Shown: positions 25,586 through 34,420 of the stretch, in pieces | Layout of the letters: the number at the start of each line of letters is the position of its first letter | Numbering within the stretch: the first letter of the stretch is position 1 | Assembly (NCBI RefSeq): GCF_009360615.1 | Contig: NZ_SPEY01000001.1 | Span: forward strand, 1 to 64,000 | Length of the DNA: 64,000 nucleotides | Direction: 5' to 3' | Origin: Comamonas sp. | GTDB lineage: Bacteria > Pseudomonadota > Gammaproteobacteria > Burkholderiales > Burkholderiaceae_C | Notes under the pieces: model-generated | What the model was told of the DNA's origin: nothing | Database searches by the model: none | What the model saw: only the letters and a program-made list of their open reading frames with translations | Program-made: the position numbers and the translations under genes

Positions 25586-26407
25586 TTAATCCTTCTGGTT
25601 GGTTGAAACATTGGTGTGACCCGTTTGGGTTTCGTTGTTCGCGCTCGGCGCGTTCATCGTGTCGACGGAATGCGTACGCACAACCTTCTGCTGTACACCC
25701 GCCACTCCCTCCACTCGATATCGGATTCGCACATAAGGTGCGGAATTCAGTCCGTCCATCCTGAACTGCTGGTCTGGATAGACGCTGCGTTCAAATCTCA
25801 CTTGCTGGCATGACGCTTCTTTTCGGTCGCTCTGGCACACATCGGCGTCAATCAACCCGATCCGGACGTTGCCGGTGTTGGTCAGAATGCCGTTAGCCAC
25901 ATCGAAATCGGGCACAGGCGTCTTGGGCAACACACGAATGAGCGGTGCCCACACGAGACTGAAGTTGACCTTGCCGGACACATCGTCCTTCGCTGCGGAC
26001 TCGTCATCGGATGGCGCTGCCGCTGGCTGCAGGTAGACGCGATACAGCAACTCCTTCTGCGGCGCGCCCAGCGGAATCACTCGCACAAGCCGCGTACCAC
26101 CGGCCGGCAATGCGAACTTCGCCGGCGAGATCACGATCGCGTCGTTGCCGGAGTTCATGCCGACCTCCTCGCGCTCGTGGTCCGTCGCCGGGTCGATCAC
26201 GCGCTTCGCGATCACTTTCACGTATTGCGTCGTGTCAGATTTCGAATAGATTCGCAGCTCCGCAGTCTGCTTCTTGTCAACCCCGATCGACGCCGCCATC
26301 GGATAAACCTGCATGTTCGCCCTGACGATCGGCGAAACAAGCAACATTCCGATCGCAGTGATCAATGCCGCTGCAATATGGTATTTATCTTCAAATATGA
26401 TCTGCAT
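25586..26407 (-). CDS. cblB: Class 5 pilus chaperone
   Basis: A 273-residue periplasmic chaperone with an N-terminal signal (HIAAALITAIGMLLVSP) and two immunoglobulin-like domains. Seen are QVYPMAASIGVDKKQTAELRI (shown: QVYPMAASIGVDKK), the SPAKFALPAGGTRLVRVIP stretch that packs against subunits, and a VCQSDRKEASCQQVRF segment with a Cys pair. It delivers pilin to the usher. The C-terminal tail (APSANNETQTGHTNVSTNQKD in part) is long and polar. It is the first gene of the pilus operon; the ATG at 26407 has no strong ribosome binding site. Confidence 0.85.
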   Translation of the reverse strand: MQIIFEDKYHIAAALITAIGMLLVSPIVRANMQVYPMAASIGVDKKQTAELRIYSKSDTTQYVKVIAKRVIDPATDHEREEVGMNSGNDAIVISPAKFALPAGGTRLVRVIPLGAPQKELLYRVYLQPAAAPSDDESAAKDDVSGKVNFSLVWAPLIRVLPKTPVPDFDVANGILTNTGNVRIGLIDADVCQSDRKEASCQQVRFERSVYPDQQFRMDGLNSAPYVRIRYRVEGVAGVQQKVVRTHSVDTMNAPSANNETQTGHTNVSTNQKD

Positions 26408-26973
26408 AACTTTTTAATGAAAATATGCGGCGCTCATGCGTTAATCGATCTATATAGGCACCGCGTGCTAAAACACGCTTTAGGGTCCATAAATCCAGAC
26501 AACCATCGGGACACAACGCTTTGCGATGCAATATTTAGATGGTATTTTTACCAATAGCTCAGACAAGGTATATAAGAATTGGACTAAAAATGCCCGATGA
26601 TCGGGTCATTTACTCGCTCGGAGTCGCAGACGAAGCCGCAATAGCCTACTAACCAGACGATTACGCGCGACGGGACTCCGGGAGGCAGTAATCGCGATCA
26701 GGAAAATAGGGGGGTAGAGCCGCCCCCCAAAGGCTGCCAAATGTCATTGGCTGACGAGCGGCACGGCGAAATGCGCAGACGAATGAATGGGCCTATATGA
26801 GGTGGCCACGACCTGGGTGACCACTCTATGGCGCATCGAACCTCTCGCGGAAGGCGGTAGTTCGGTGCACAGCGGGGGGCTGCTCGTTGCAACACTCAAA
26901 GGCAATGATGAGGATGAGCGCGCAATCCACCCAACGGCTCAAAATTCTCCAGGAAATCCTGGTGCTATCCAGT
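26408..26973. promoter_or_regulatory. AT-rich upstream region of the pilus operon
   Basis: About 565 bases with no gene. The first 200 are AT-rich and should hold the pilus promoter (TATATA-like sequence near 26449-26455 on the minus strand). Two small dyads are visible: GCGTG/CACGC at 26463-26478, and CCCGA-TGA-TCGGG at 26593-26605, a possible regulator site. None is certain. The part beyond 26640 is GC-richer, with only unconvincing ORFs. Confidence 0.4.
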
Positions 26974-28054
26974 TTACGATTTAAACCGGCAAAAGAACGA
27001 TATTTTCACACACCGGTATTTTGGAAGCAACGCTCTCACCGCATCCTCACCCAACTCCGACTTCATAGAATTGAGAAATTGATACCATGCCAGGTGGGCT
27101 GTAGATTACGCAAGACCTGTGCAGCAGCTGCCGTTTTAATACCCAAAGGTTTGATCAATACATCTTTAATTCGACCTCCAAGCCATAGATTAAATGCATG
27201 CTGCTTAACAACAGACGCAGAATCCAAGGTACTGGAATGGCCGCCTGGCATCACCTCGGACGATCTTTTCCCAACGAAGATTTCCGGGTAGAGAACTCGC
27301 ATTGCGTGATGCAGAGAAATTCTTACGAAAAGATATCGATCATCGCTTCCGAAAATGTTTCCCTAGCTGTCAAGGGCATATCTATTCAATTTCATATCTG
27401 CTTTGATGATGAAAGCTCTCTTTCGCGGCACAGAAAATTCAGCAACCCTTCTGAGCACTCATCCAAGACGAAAATCCCGAGATAAACATTGATGCCTGAC
27501 TGCTCCATAAAATTTGCCGAAAATTATTTCCCTGTGTCTCAAACGCTGTTGCGATATTCTGAATGAGCGCTCGATATGCATCTCGCACAACGATATCTTC
27601 ACCACAAAAATCAGAACTGTTGGACTCCGGACGTGCGTCACCGGGAAGACGGAAAAGGTGTACTCACCCTATTGCCGTACCACAGACCCTGCACATCGAA
27701 AGCAAAGGATCGCCATGAATATGACAGACACGAACCTGGGAAATCCGATGAACAATTTTCCAGCTTGTGAAACCATACGCGTCTGACTCTTCATCCGCAC
27801 AGCACTCACACCAACGAAGATTCTGAACACTTCCAGCCCCGACCATGGAATCGTTAGCGCTGCCGGGAATCAACAATTTTCGAGACTATCAGCCTTGTTC
27901 TGTGCGAGATGCAGGCATCAAAAATGCGTGTGCTGGCGCAGCAGGTCCGGAGGTGTGAGGGCTCCTCCAAAGTATGTCCGGCTAACATAACCAGCATTCC
28001 ATCCCATTGACAGAGGAACATTTGAGCCGCTCGGAAAAATAAGGAAACTTGCAA
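26974..28054 (-). pseudogene. Decayed TniQ/TnsD-like transposition protein
   Basis: Reading the minus strand across frames gives pieces in the order expected of a TniQ protein of about 350 residues: LTPPDLLRQHTHF with an in-frame stop soon after; then, in another frame, NLRWCECCADEESDAYGF, TSWKIVHRISQVRVCHIHG and CRVCGTAIG, a zinc-binding pattern like the TniQ core; then an in-frame TGA; then IVVRDAYRALIQNIATAF; then FVRISLHHAMRVLYPEIFVG and GGRIKDVLIKPLGIKTAAAA; ending near WYQFLNSMKSELGEDAV at 26974. At least one frameshift and several stops interrupt it. It suggests that a Tn7- or Tn5053-like element once acted here. The family call rests on the zinc-motif part. Confidence 0.5.
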
Positions 28055-28537
28055 CTTTTCCCTTTTCGAAAGGCGGCTTGAAGAGCGATGTCTAGGAACC
28101 AGTGCAGTCTAGCGACCCGTTCCACTTTTTAGCGTGGCTTCAGCCCCGGCCATTGGATTTTTCAAATTTATTCCTGCCATTCTTCACATGGCAGGACGTG
28201 AATTGCGAAATTTTCCAGCTATCACCAACGGAGTGATATCAAAAGCACTCCACCTTGACTCTGAGCCGGGAGATTTTATATTCAACGTTATTCAGTTGCC
28301 CCACCAGGGCGGTGACAGGAGCAGGCAGATTCAGCTTCATACAACTCTCGATTCAATCGCTGCTCCCGATTTTCAATATTGGGCTTGCAGCCAAAAACAC
28401 TAAAGCACTCATGCCCAGCCCCTCAAAGCCACGCTCATCCATACACTGCCCTCGACAAGCCGGGACTGCGAACGGGATACCGGCGGCATTGCCACGCCAC
28501 TGCGAGGGCGCTGCCCTTCGGGCTGGGGCCGCGGAAG
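28055..28537. other. Right edge of the island, no gene recognised
   Basis: About 480 bases between the TniQ-like relic and rpe. The left three quarters are AT-richer than the core; the last 100 bases (28435-28537) are GC-rich like the host. The boundary of the foreign segment therefore seems to lie near 28.4 kb. Short ORFs on both strands resemble nothing I know. Confidence 0.45.
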
Positions 28538-29218
28538 TCAGGCCAGGTTCTTGCGCATGGTGTCGATGACAGCCTTGTAATCCGGCTTTCCGAAGATGGC
28601 GCTGCCGGCCACAAAGGTGTCGGCACCGGCGTCGGCCACGGCGCGGATATTGGCTTCCTTGATGCCGCCATCCACTTCCAGGCGGATATCCTTGCCGCTG
28701 GCTTCAATACGCTTGCGAGCGGCTTCCACCTTGCGCAGCGTGCTGTCGATGAAGCTCTGGCCGCCGAAGCCGGGGTTCACGCTCATCAAGAGAATCAGGT
28801 CGATGTCTTCGATCACCCAGTCCAGCACGTCCAGCGACGCGGCGGGATTGAACACCAGACCGGCCTTGCAGCCATGGCTTTTGATGTTCTGGATGCTGCG
28901 GTGCACATGCTGGGACGCGTCGGGGTGAAAGCTGATGTAGTCCGCACCTGCCTTGGCAAAGGCCGTGGCGAGATCGTCCACGGGCTGCACCATCAGATGC
29001 ACGTCGATGGGCACGGGCTTGCCATCGGGCGTGACCGCGTGGGGCTTCAAGGCCTCACAGATCATGGGGCCGAAGGTCAGGTTGGGCACGTAATGATTGT
29101 CCATCACGTCAAAGTGGATCCAGTCGGCGCCGGCCGCAATGACATTACGCACTTCTTCACCCAGACGGGCGAAGTCGGCTGACAGGATAGAGGGGGCAAT
29201 ACGGTAGGTGGGGCTCAT
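28538..29218 (-). CDS. rpe: Ribulose-phosphate 3-epimerase
   Basis: Interconverts ribulose 5-phosphate and xylulose 5-phosphate (pentose phosphate and, in some bacteria, Calvin cycles). The 226-residue TIM barrel has [27 protein letters not shown] with metal-binding His/Asp, [17 protein letters not shown] and EVDGGI. The ATG at 29218 is preferred over a TTG nine bases upstream. In related genomes it is typically followed in the same direction by gph and trpE; here 16 kb of foreign DNA separates them. Confidence 0.95.
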   Translation of the reverse strand: MSPTYRIAPSILSADFARLGEEVRNVIAAGADWIHFDVMDNHYVPNLTFGPMICEALKPHAVTPDGKPVPIDVHLMVQPVDDLATAFAKAGADYISFHPDASQHVHRSIQNIKSHGCKAGLVFNPAASLDVLDWVIEDIDLILLMSVNPGFGGQSFIDSTLRKVEAARKRIEASGKDIRLEVDGGIKEANIRAVADAGADTFVAGSAIFGKPDYKAVIDTMRKNLA

Positions 29219-29249
29219 GGATGCCAATTGTCGCAGTTACCATTAGCTC

Positions 29250-29657
29250 ATGCCGATGAATGAGTTTCTGGTCCAAGTCCAGCCCGCCTACCTGCCCGAG
29301 CAATCCGCCCCGGCCGCCGGCGTCTATGTGTTTTCCTACACCATTACCGTCACCAACACGGGTGAGGTGCCGGCGCAGCTGATTGCGCGGCACTGGATCA
29401 TCACCAACGAGCTGGGCCATGTCGAAGAGGTCAGGGGCCTGGGCGTGGTGGGCCGACAGCCGCTGTTGCAGCCCGGTGAATCCTTCGAGTACAGCAGCGG
29501 CTGCCAGCTGCGCACGCCCACGGGCACCATGCGGGGAAGCTATCTCTGCGTGAATCACGAGGGCGAGACCTTCGAATGCGAAGTTCCGCTTTTCGTATTG
29601 CAGATGAACGGGTCCGGCGACCCCATGCCCATGCCGGAAAAACGCATTCTGCACTGA
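29250..29657 (+). CDS. apaG: ApaG protein
   Basis: A 135-residue fibronectin-type-III-like protein of the ApaG family, linked in other bacteria to diadenosine-tetraphosphate and magnesium/cobalt phenotypes without a settled biochemical role. It shows YTITVTNTGEVPAQLIARHW, VRGLGVVGRQPLLQPGESF, EYSSGCQLRTPTGTMRGSY and a FVLQ end. It is divergent from rpe with only about 30 bases between starts, so the two promoters must overlap. Met1 and Met3 are both possible starts. Confidence 0.95.
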   Translation: MPMNEFLVQVQPAYLPEQSAPAAGVYVFSYTITVTNTGEVPAQLIARHWIITNELGHVEEVRGLGVVGRQPLLQPGESFEYSSGCQLRTPTGTMRGSYLCVNHEGETFECEVPLFVLQMNGSGDPMPMPEKRILH

Positions 29658-29675
29658 GGCCTGCCCCACATTTGC

Positions 29676-31643
29676 ATGAAGAAAAGCACTCTTGATCTGC
29701 CCGGCCTGATGGCCACACTGGACCCCGATGCCGGCCTTGCACAACGCCATCTGTGGCTGATCCATCTGGCCGAGTGGATTCGCGCGGCCCAGCCCTCAGT
29801 CGAGGGCGCCGTGCAGCGTGTGAAACAGGTCGTGGAGGCCTTCGAGGCCGACCCCGAGGCTCTGTCCCGCCTGCGCCGCTGGAGCCAGACGCTGATGGAG
29901 ACCGTGGATATCACCGCTTTGCTGGCCGATTTCGGCTTCGCCCCGCGCACGGCCATGGCCAGCGAGGTCGCCGAGCGCCTGCGCTACAAGCTGCTGCCCA
30001 GCACGCCCGAGACCGAGGACGCCTCCGAGCTGTTCATGCTGGTCTTTCCGGACCGTTTCGACGCCCGCTGGCTGCATGCGCTGGACAGCCAACTCATGGC
30101 CCGCATCACCACCTTGCTGACCCCGCAACAGCTCGAAGAAGGCGTGAGCTTCTGGGAGCGCAACCTGCTGGATGCCATCACCTATTGCGCGGGCCAGATT
30201 CTCTCCACCGGGTTTGCTCCCGAGTTGCGTCTGCGCATGAGCGAGCAGGCGCGCGAGGACAAGCCGTTTCATGCGCTGATCCACGATGTGGAAAACCTAC
30301 GCGTGGAAGTCATGCTGCCGCTGCGCACCACCGACAGGCGCGACGCCGCTGCAGCGCAGTTGCGCGAGCGGCTCGAGGCCTGCCGCACTGCCGTGTCGTC
30401 GGTGTACTCCTATGTCGAGGCCGAAGGCATTTCCGTCGGCTTGATCTTCCGACTGCGCCAGGTGCGTGCGCGCATTCTGCGCATTCGCCGCCTGCTCGAT
30501 TGCCTGCTGGCCGAAGACCGTGCCTACGAGACGTCCGAGCTGCTCTCCAACCTGGTGGCCGTGGGCATAGAGCGGCGCAGCGTGCGCGCACTGATGTCCA
30601 CCAATTCCTCCCTGCTGGCCGCCAAGGTGGCCGAGCGCAGCGCCGAAACCGGCGAGCACTACATCACGCGTGACGGCAGCGAATACCGCAAGATGGTGGC
30701 CAAGGCTGCGGGCGGCGGCCTGGTGATGGCCTTCACCACGCTGGCCAAGTTTGCGCTGTACGCACTGGGCCTGTCCGTCTTCTGGTCCGGACTGGCAGCG
30801 GGCCTGAACTACGCCATCAGCTTTGTGCTGATCCAGATGCTGCACTTCACGGTGGCCACCAAGCAGCCGGCCATGACGGCACCGGCCATGGCGGCCAAGC
30901 TCAAGGACATTCAAAGCGATGGCTCCATCCAGGAATTCGTCGATGAAGTCGCCCATCTGGTGCGCTCCCAGGTGGCCGCCATCCTGGGCAACGTGCTCAT
31001 CGTCTTCCCGGGGGCGCTGCTGCTGTCGCTGGGCTATGCCTACCTTGTCGGTCACCAGGCACTCAGCACCCCGCATGCGCGCCAGGTGCTGGATTCGCTG
31101 AGTCTGCTGGGGCCATCCGTGCTTTTCGCCGCCTTCACCGGCGTGCTGCTGTTTGTCAGCAGCCTGATTGCGGGCGGTGCGGAAAACTGGTTCGTGCTGC
31201 GCAATATCGATTCGGTGATTCGCTACAACCCGGGCATCACCCGCTTTCTGGGCACGGCTCGCGCCGATCGCTGGGCGCGCTTCTTGCGCAAGAACGTCTC
31301 CAGCCTGGCCTCGAATATCTCGCTGGGCTTCATGCTGGGCCTGGTGCCCGCATTTGCAGCCTTCTTCGGTCTGGGCCTGGAAGTGCGCCACGTCACCTTG
31401 TCCACCGGGCAGATCGGCGTGGCCGTGGCATCGCTGGGCCGGGAGGTGCTGCATGACAACCTGCTGTGGTGGGCCGTGGCCATGCTGCCCTTCAACGCGG
31501 CGCTGAATGTGGGAGTGAGCTTTTATCTGGCTTTCCGTGTCGCCCTGCGTGCCCACAACGTCAGCGGTGTGGACCGCTCGCGCATCTACAAGGCCATACG
31601 CCAGCGCTTCTGGCGCAGGCCGCTGAGCTTTTTCTGGCCTTGA
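29676..31643 (+). CDS. Gcr-family 'site-specific recombinase' membrane protein
   Basis: A 655-residue protein of the family named after the neisserial Gcr site-specific recombinase, though its layout argues for a membrane protein: a long helical N-terminal half (to about 340), then at least five hydrophobic segments (for example FALYALGLSVFWSGLAAG, NVLIVFPGALLLSLGYAYL, SVLFAAFTGVLLFVSSLIAG, FMLGLVPAFAAFFGLGLEV). No tyrosine- or serine-recombinase motif is visible, so I would not infer recombination. It follows apaG by 18 bases and is probably cotranscribed. Confidence 0.75.
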   Translation: MKKSTLDLPGLMATLDPDAGLAQRHLWLIHLAEWIRAAQPSVEGAVQRVKQVVEAFEADPEALSRLRRWSQTLMETVDITALLADFGFAPRTAMASEVAERLRYKLLPSTPETEDASELFMLVFPDRFDARWLHALDSQLMARITTLLTPQQLEEGVSFWERNLLDAITYCAGQILSTGFAPELRLRMSEQAREDKPFHALIHDVENLRVEVMLPLRTTDRRDAAAAQLRERLEACRTAVSSVYSYVEAEGISVGLIFRLRQVRARILRIRRLLDCLLAEDRAYETSELLSNLVAVGIERRSVRALMSTNSSLLAAKVAERSAETGEHYITRDGSEYRKMVAKAAGGGLVMAFTTLAKFALYALGLSVFWSGLAAGLNYAISFVLIQMLHFTVATKQPAMTAPAMAAKLKDIQSDGSIQEFVDEVAHLVRSQVAAILGNVLIVFPGALLLSLGYAYLVGHQALSTPHARQVLDSLSLLGPSVLFAAFTGVLLFVSSLIAGGAENWFVLRNIDSVIRYNPGITRFLGTARADRWARFLRKNVSSLASNISLGFMLGLVPAFAAFFGLGLEVRHVTLSTGQIGVAVASLGREVLHDNLLWWAVAMLPFNAALNVGVSFYLAFRVALRAHNVSGVDRSRIYKAIRQRFWRRPLSFFWP

Positions 31644-31705
31644 CCTTTAACCGCCGCCGTCCGGCGGCCCACCAGGCCGCAGCATTGCGGGCGGCCGGAG
31701 ACCTC

Positions 31706-32683
31706 ATGGGTGAATTCGATCTGATCCGCCGCTATTTCCAGCGCCCCGTGCGTCGCGCAGCCCTGGGCGTGGGCGACGATTGCGCGCTGCTGGCCCCGGC
31801 CCCTGGCATGCAGCTGGCCATCTCCAGCGACATGCTGGTCGAGGGCCGCCACTTCTTTGCCGATGTGAACCCGCGCCTGCTCGGTCACAAGGCTCTGGCC
31901 GTCAACCTCAGCGATCTGGCCGCCAGCGGCGCCCGGCCTCTGGCGTTCACGCTGGCCCTCTCCCTGCCCCGCGCCGACGAAGCCTGGATCAGCGAGTTTG
32001 CAGCCGGGCTGCTGACCCTGGCCGATGCCCATGACTGCGAACTCATCGGCGGGGACACCACGGGCGGCCCGCTCAATATCTGCATTACCGTGTTCGGCGA
32101 AGTCCCTGCCGGCCAGGCCTTGCTGCGCAGCGGCGCCAGGGCCGGCGATGAGATCTGGGTCAGCGGCACTCTGGGCGACGCGCGCCTGGCACTGGAGGCC
32201 ATGCTGGGCCATGTGTCCTTGCCTGCCGAGCTGCTGCAGCAGGCCCGCCAGCGGCTGGAAGCACCGACGCCGCGCGTGGCGCTGGGCCTTGCGCTGCGCG
32301 GCCTTGCCAGCAGTGCGCTGGATGTCAGCGACGGTCTGCTCGGCGATCTCGGCCATATCCTGGAACTGTCCCAGGTTGGCGCCACGGTAGACAGCCGACG
32401 CACTACTCCTTTGATAGCTGCAAGCACTTATCCTCAAAGCGCCATATGGCAACTAGATTCAAAACTGCAGCAGCAATGCACGCTGGCCGGCGGCGATGAC
32501 TACGAGCTGTGCTTTACTGCCACCGCAGCCCGGCATGCCGACGTGCTGGCAGCAGGCGCTGCCAGCGGCACGCCGGTGCATCGCATAGGCCGCATCGATG
32601 CCGAGCCGGGTCTGCGCGTGATCGGTGCGGACGGCGCCCTGCTGCAAAACCGCTGGAAGTCCTTCGACCACTTCGGCGGATGA
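31706..32683 (+). CDS. thiL: Thiamine-monophosphate kinase with an inserted repeat segment
   Basis: Phosphorylates thiamine monophosphate to the active cofactor. At 325 residues it shows GVGDDCALL, ISSDMLVEGRHF, VNLSDLAASGA, GGDTTGG, ALDVSDGLLGDLGHIL and AGGDDYELCF. Residues about 235-253 (PLIAASTYPQSAIWQLDS) are encoded by a copy of the dispersed palindromic repeat found elsewhere in the window, kept in frame just before the AGGDDYELCF loop. GGAG precedes the ATG at 31706; the long upstream in-frame extension overlaps the Gcr-family gene and is not used. The enzyme is probably active, as all motifs are kept. Confidence 0.93.
   Translation: MGEFDLIRRYFQRPVRRAALGVGDDCALLAPAPGMQLAISSDMLVEGRHFFADVNPRLLGHKALAVNLSDLAASGARPLAFTLALSLPRADEAWISEFAAGLLTLADAHDCELIGGDTTGGPLNICITVFGEVPAGQALLRSGARAGDEIWVSGTLGDARLALEAMLGHVSLPAELLQQARQRLEAPTPRVALGLALRGLASSALDVSDGLLGDLGHILELSQVGATVDSRRTTPLIAASTYPQSAIWQLDSKLQQQCTLAGGDDYELCFTATAARHADVLAAGAASGTPVHRIGRIDAEPGLRVIGADGALLQNRWKSFDHFGG
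32410..32464. repeat. Dispersed palindromic repeat, family A (copy 2, inside thiL)
   Basis: TTTGATAGCTGCAAGCACTT begins the copy and GCGCCATATGGCAACTAGATTCAAAA (first half GCGCCATATGGCAACTAG) ends it; the two arms are imperfect inverted repeats. Its length keeps the thiL frame open. Confidence 0.6.
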
Positions 32684-32782
32684 ACGCAAGAAACGCGGTC
32701 CGGACGCAAGAGGCGCCAGGAAAGGGATAGGAAACCGCCTGGGGTAAGCTCAAGCTCTGTTCACTGCCCACAAGAGCTGCCA

Positions 32783-34399
32783 ATGCGTTCAAGCCGTCTT
32801 CTGCCTGTGTCCATGGTCTGTGTCGCAGCTGCTCTGCCCGGGCTCGCCCTGGCCGACGCCAGCAGCCTCAGTGTCTCGGGCAATCGCGCGCCTATCACCG
32901 AAGTCACGCTCTATCCCGGCATCGCCGCCGTACAGCGCGAGGCACGCATCGAAGCCCAGACCCGCCTGCTCAGCTTTGAATGCCTGCCCGCCAGTGTGGA
33001 TACGCAAAGCCTGCAGATCAGCAGCGACGAAGGCGTGCGCGTGGGTGAGATCAAGACCCTGATGCAGTCCAGGCAGATGGCTGCCAAGGAATGCAACAGC
33101 CCGCTGGATCAGCAGATTCGCAGCCTTGAGGATCAGCTTGCGAGCATCGAGGCCGAAGAAGGAGCCGCCAGGCTGGTGGGCGACTTTCTGCAGGGCATGA
33201 GCAAGCCTGGCGACGAAGCCAGGATCAGCCCCGCTCAGATCGCCGGCACCAGCCAGGTCCTGCGCCAGACCAGCCGCGACAACAGCCTGCGTGCCCACCA
33301 GATTCAGCGTCAGAAGCAGGACCTGCTGGCACAGCTGCAGCCCCTGCGCCAGGAGCGCGACCGCACGGGCTCCGAGCAGTCTCAGGTCATGAAAGTCAGC
33401 GTGCAGCTGGCCAGCGCACGCGCGGCCAATGTGCGCCTGAGCTATCAGGTGCGTGGCCCCAGCTGGCAGCCCAGCTACCGCGCGCAGTTGAACACCACCA
33501 AGCAGCAGGTGCAGCTGGAGCGCCAGGCCCTGGTCGTGCAGGCCAGTGGCGAGGACTGGAGCAATGTGCGCCTGCGCCTGTCCACCGGCCAGCCCGGCCG
33601 CAGCACCCAGGGTGTCATGCCACGCCCCTGGACGGTGGATATCGCCCAGCCGATGCCCCCCGCCGCTCCGGCACCAGCCCCTGTCGCCATGATGGCGCGC
33701 AGCAGTGCCGGCACCATGCGCGAAGTGGCCGCAGCCCCGGACTTGCCGGTGCTCGATGTCTCCAGCATCAACACGGCCTACAGCACGCAATTCATCGTGC
33801 CGTACAAGATCAGCGTGCCCTCCAGCGCCGAGCGGATCACGCTGACGCTAGGTCAGGAAAATCTGGCGACCAGCTTGCTGACCCGCACCGCGCCGGCCAT
33901 GGAAGAGGCTGCCTATCTGATTGCCACGCTGCAGGCTCCGCCAGGCATCTGGCCGGCAGGCCCGGTGGCGCTGCTGCGCGACGACGCGCTGGTTGGCAAT
34001 GGCAGGCTGGACTTCGGCAATGCCCAGGCGCTGGCACAGGGACTGTCTTTTGGTCGCGATGACAACGTGGTGATACGCCGCCTGCCTGCGCAAAGCCACA
34101 CCGGCAGCGGTGGTTGGGCCAGCAGCAAGACCGAGCGCAGCATCGTGCGCAACTATGCCGTGGAAAACCGCCACAACCAGCCCATTGCGCTGCAGGTGCT
34201 GGACTCGGCCCCTGTTTCGCGCAATGAGCAGATCAAGGTGCAGTCACAGTACAGCCCGCAGCCCGCCACCACCAGCTGGAATGCGCAAAACGGCATGGTT
34301 GCCTGGGAGCAGAATCTGGCCGCCCGCAGCACGGCACAGTTCCAGGCCACGCACCAGATCCGCTTCCCCGAAAACCAGCCCATCACCGGTCTGCAATAA
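32783..34399 (+). CDS. Exported DUF4139-domain protein
   Basis: A 538-residue protein with a signal peptide (LLPVSMVCVAAALPGLALA). Mature order: an N-terminal DUF4140-like strand region (ITEVTLYPGIAAVQREA), a coiled-coil middle (about 105-215, SLEDQLASIEAEEG and QKQDLLAQLQPLRQERDR), then the DUF4139 beta region (NVRLSYQVRGPSWQPSYRA, ASGEDWSNVRLRLSTGQP) interrupted by a Pro/Ala-rich loop. The family's role is not established; it is thought to act in the envelope. It lies between thiL and pgpA, genes that are often adjacent, and reads in the same direction. Confidence 0.8.
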   Translation: MRSSRLLPVSMVCVAAALPGLALADASSLSVSGNRAPITEVTLYPGIAAVQREARIEAQTRLLSFECLPASVDTQSLQISSDEGVRVGEIKTLMQSRQMAAKECNSPLDQQIRSLEDQLASIEAEEGAARLVGDFLQGMSKPGDEARISPAQIAGTSQVLRQTSRDNSLRAHQIQRQKQDLLAQLQPLRQERDRTGSEQSQVMKVSVQLASARAANVRLSYQVRGPSWQPSYRAQLNTTKQQVQLERQALVVQASGEDWSNVRLRLSTGQPGRSTQGVMPRPWTVDIAQPMPPAAPAPAPVAMMARSSAGTMREVAAAPDLPVLDVSSINTAYSTQFIVPYKISVPSSAERITLTLGQENLATSLLTRTAPAMEEAAYLIATLQAPPGIWPAGPVALLRDDALVGNGRLDFGNAQALAQGLSFGRDDNVVIRRLPAQSHTGSGGWASSKTERSIVRNYAVENRHNQPIALQVLDSAPVSRNEQIKVQSQYSPQPATTSWNAQNGMVAWEQNLAARSTAQFQATHQIRFPENQPITGLQ

Positions 34400-34420
34400 G
34401 GCAGCGCGTATCATCACGCC

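Noticed and set aside
30297-31556. 419-codon open frame on the minus strand
   Set aside because: Antisense shadow of the Gcr-family gene, rich in His/Gln/Gly with no fold pattern.
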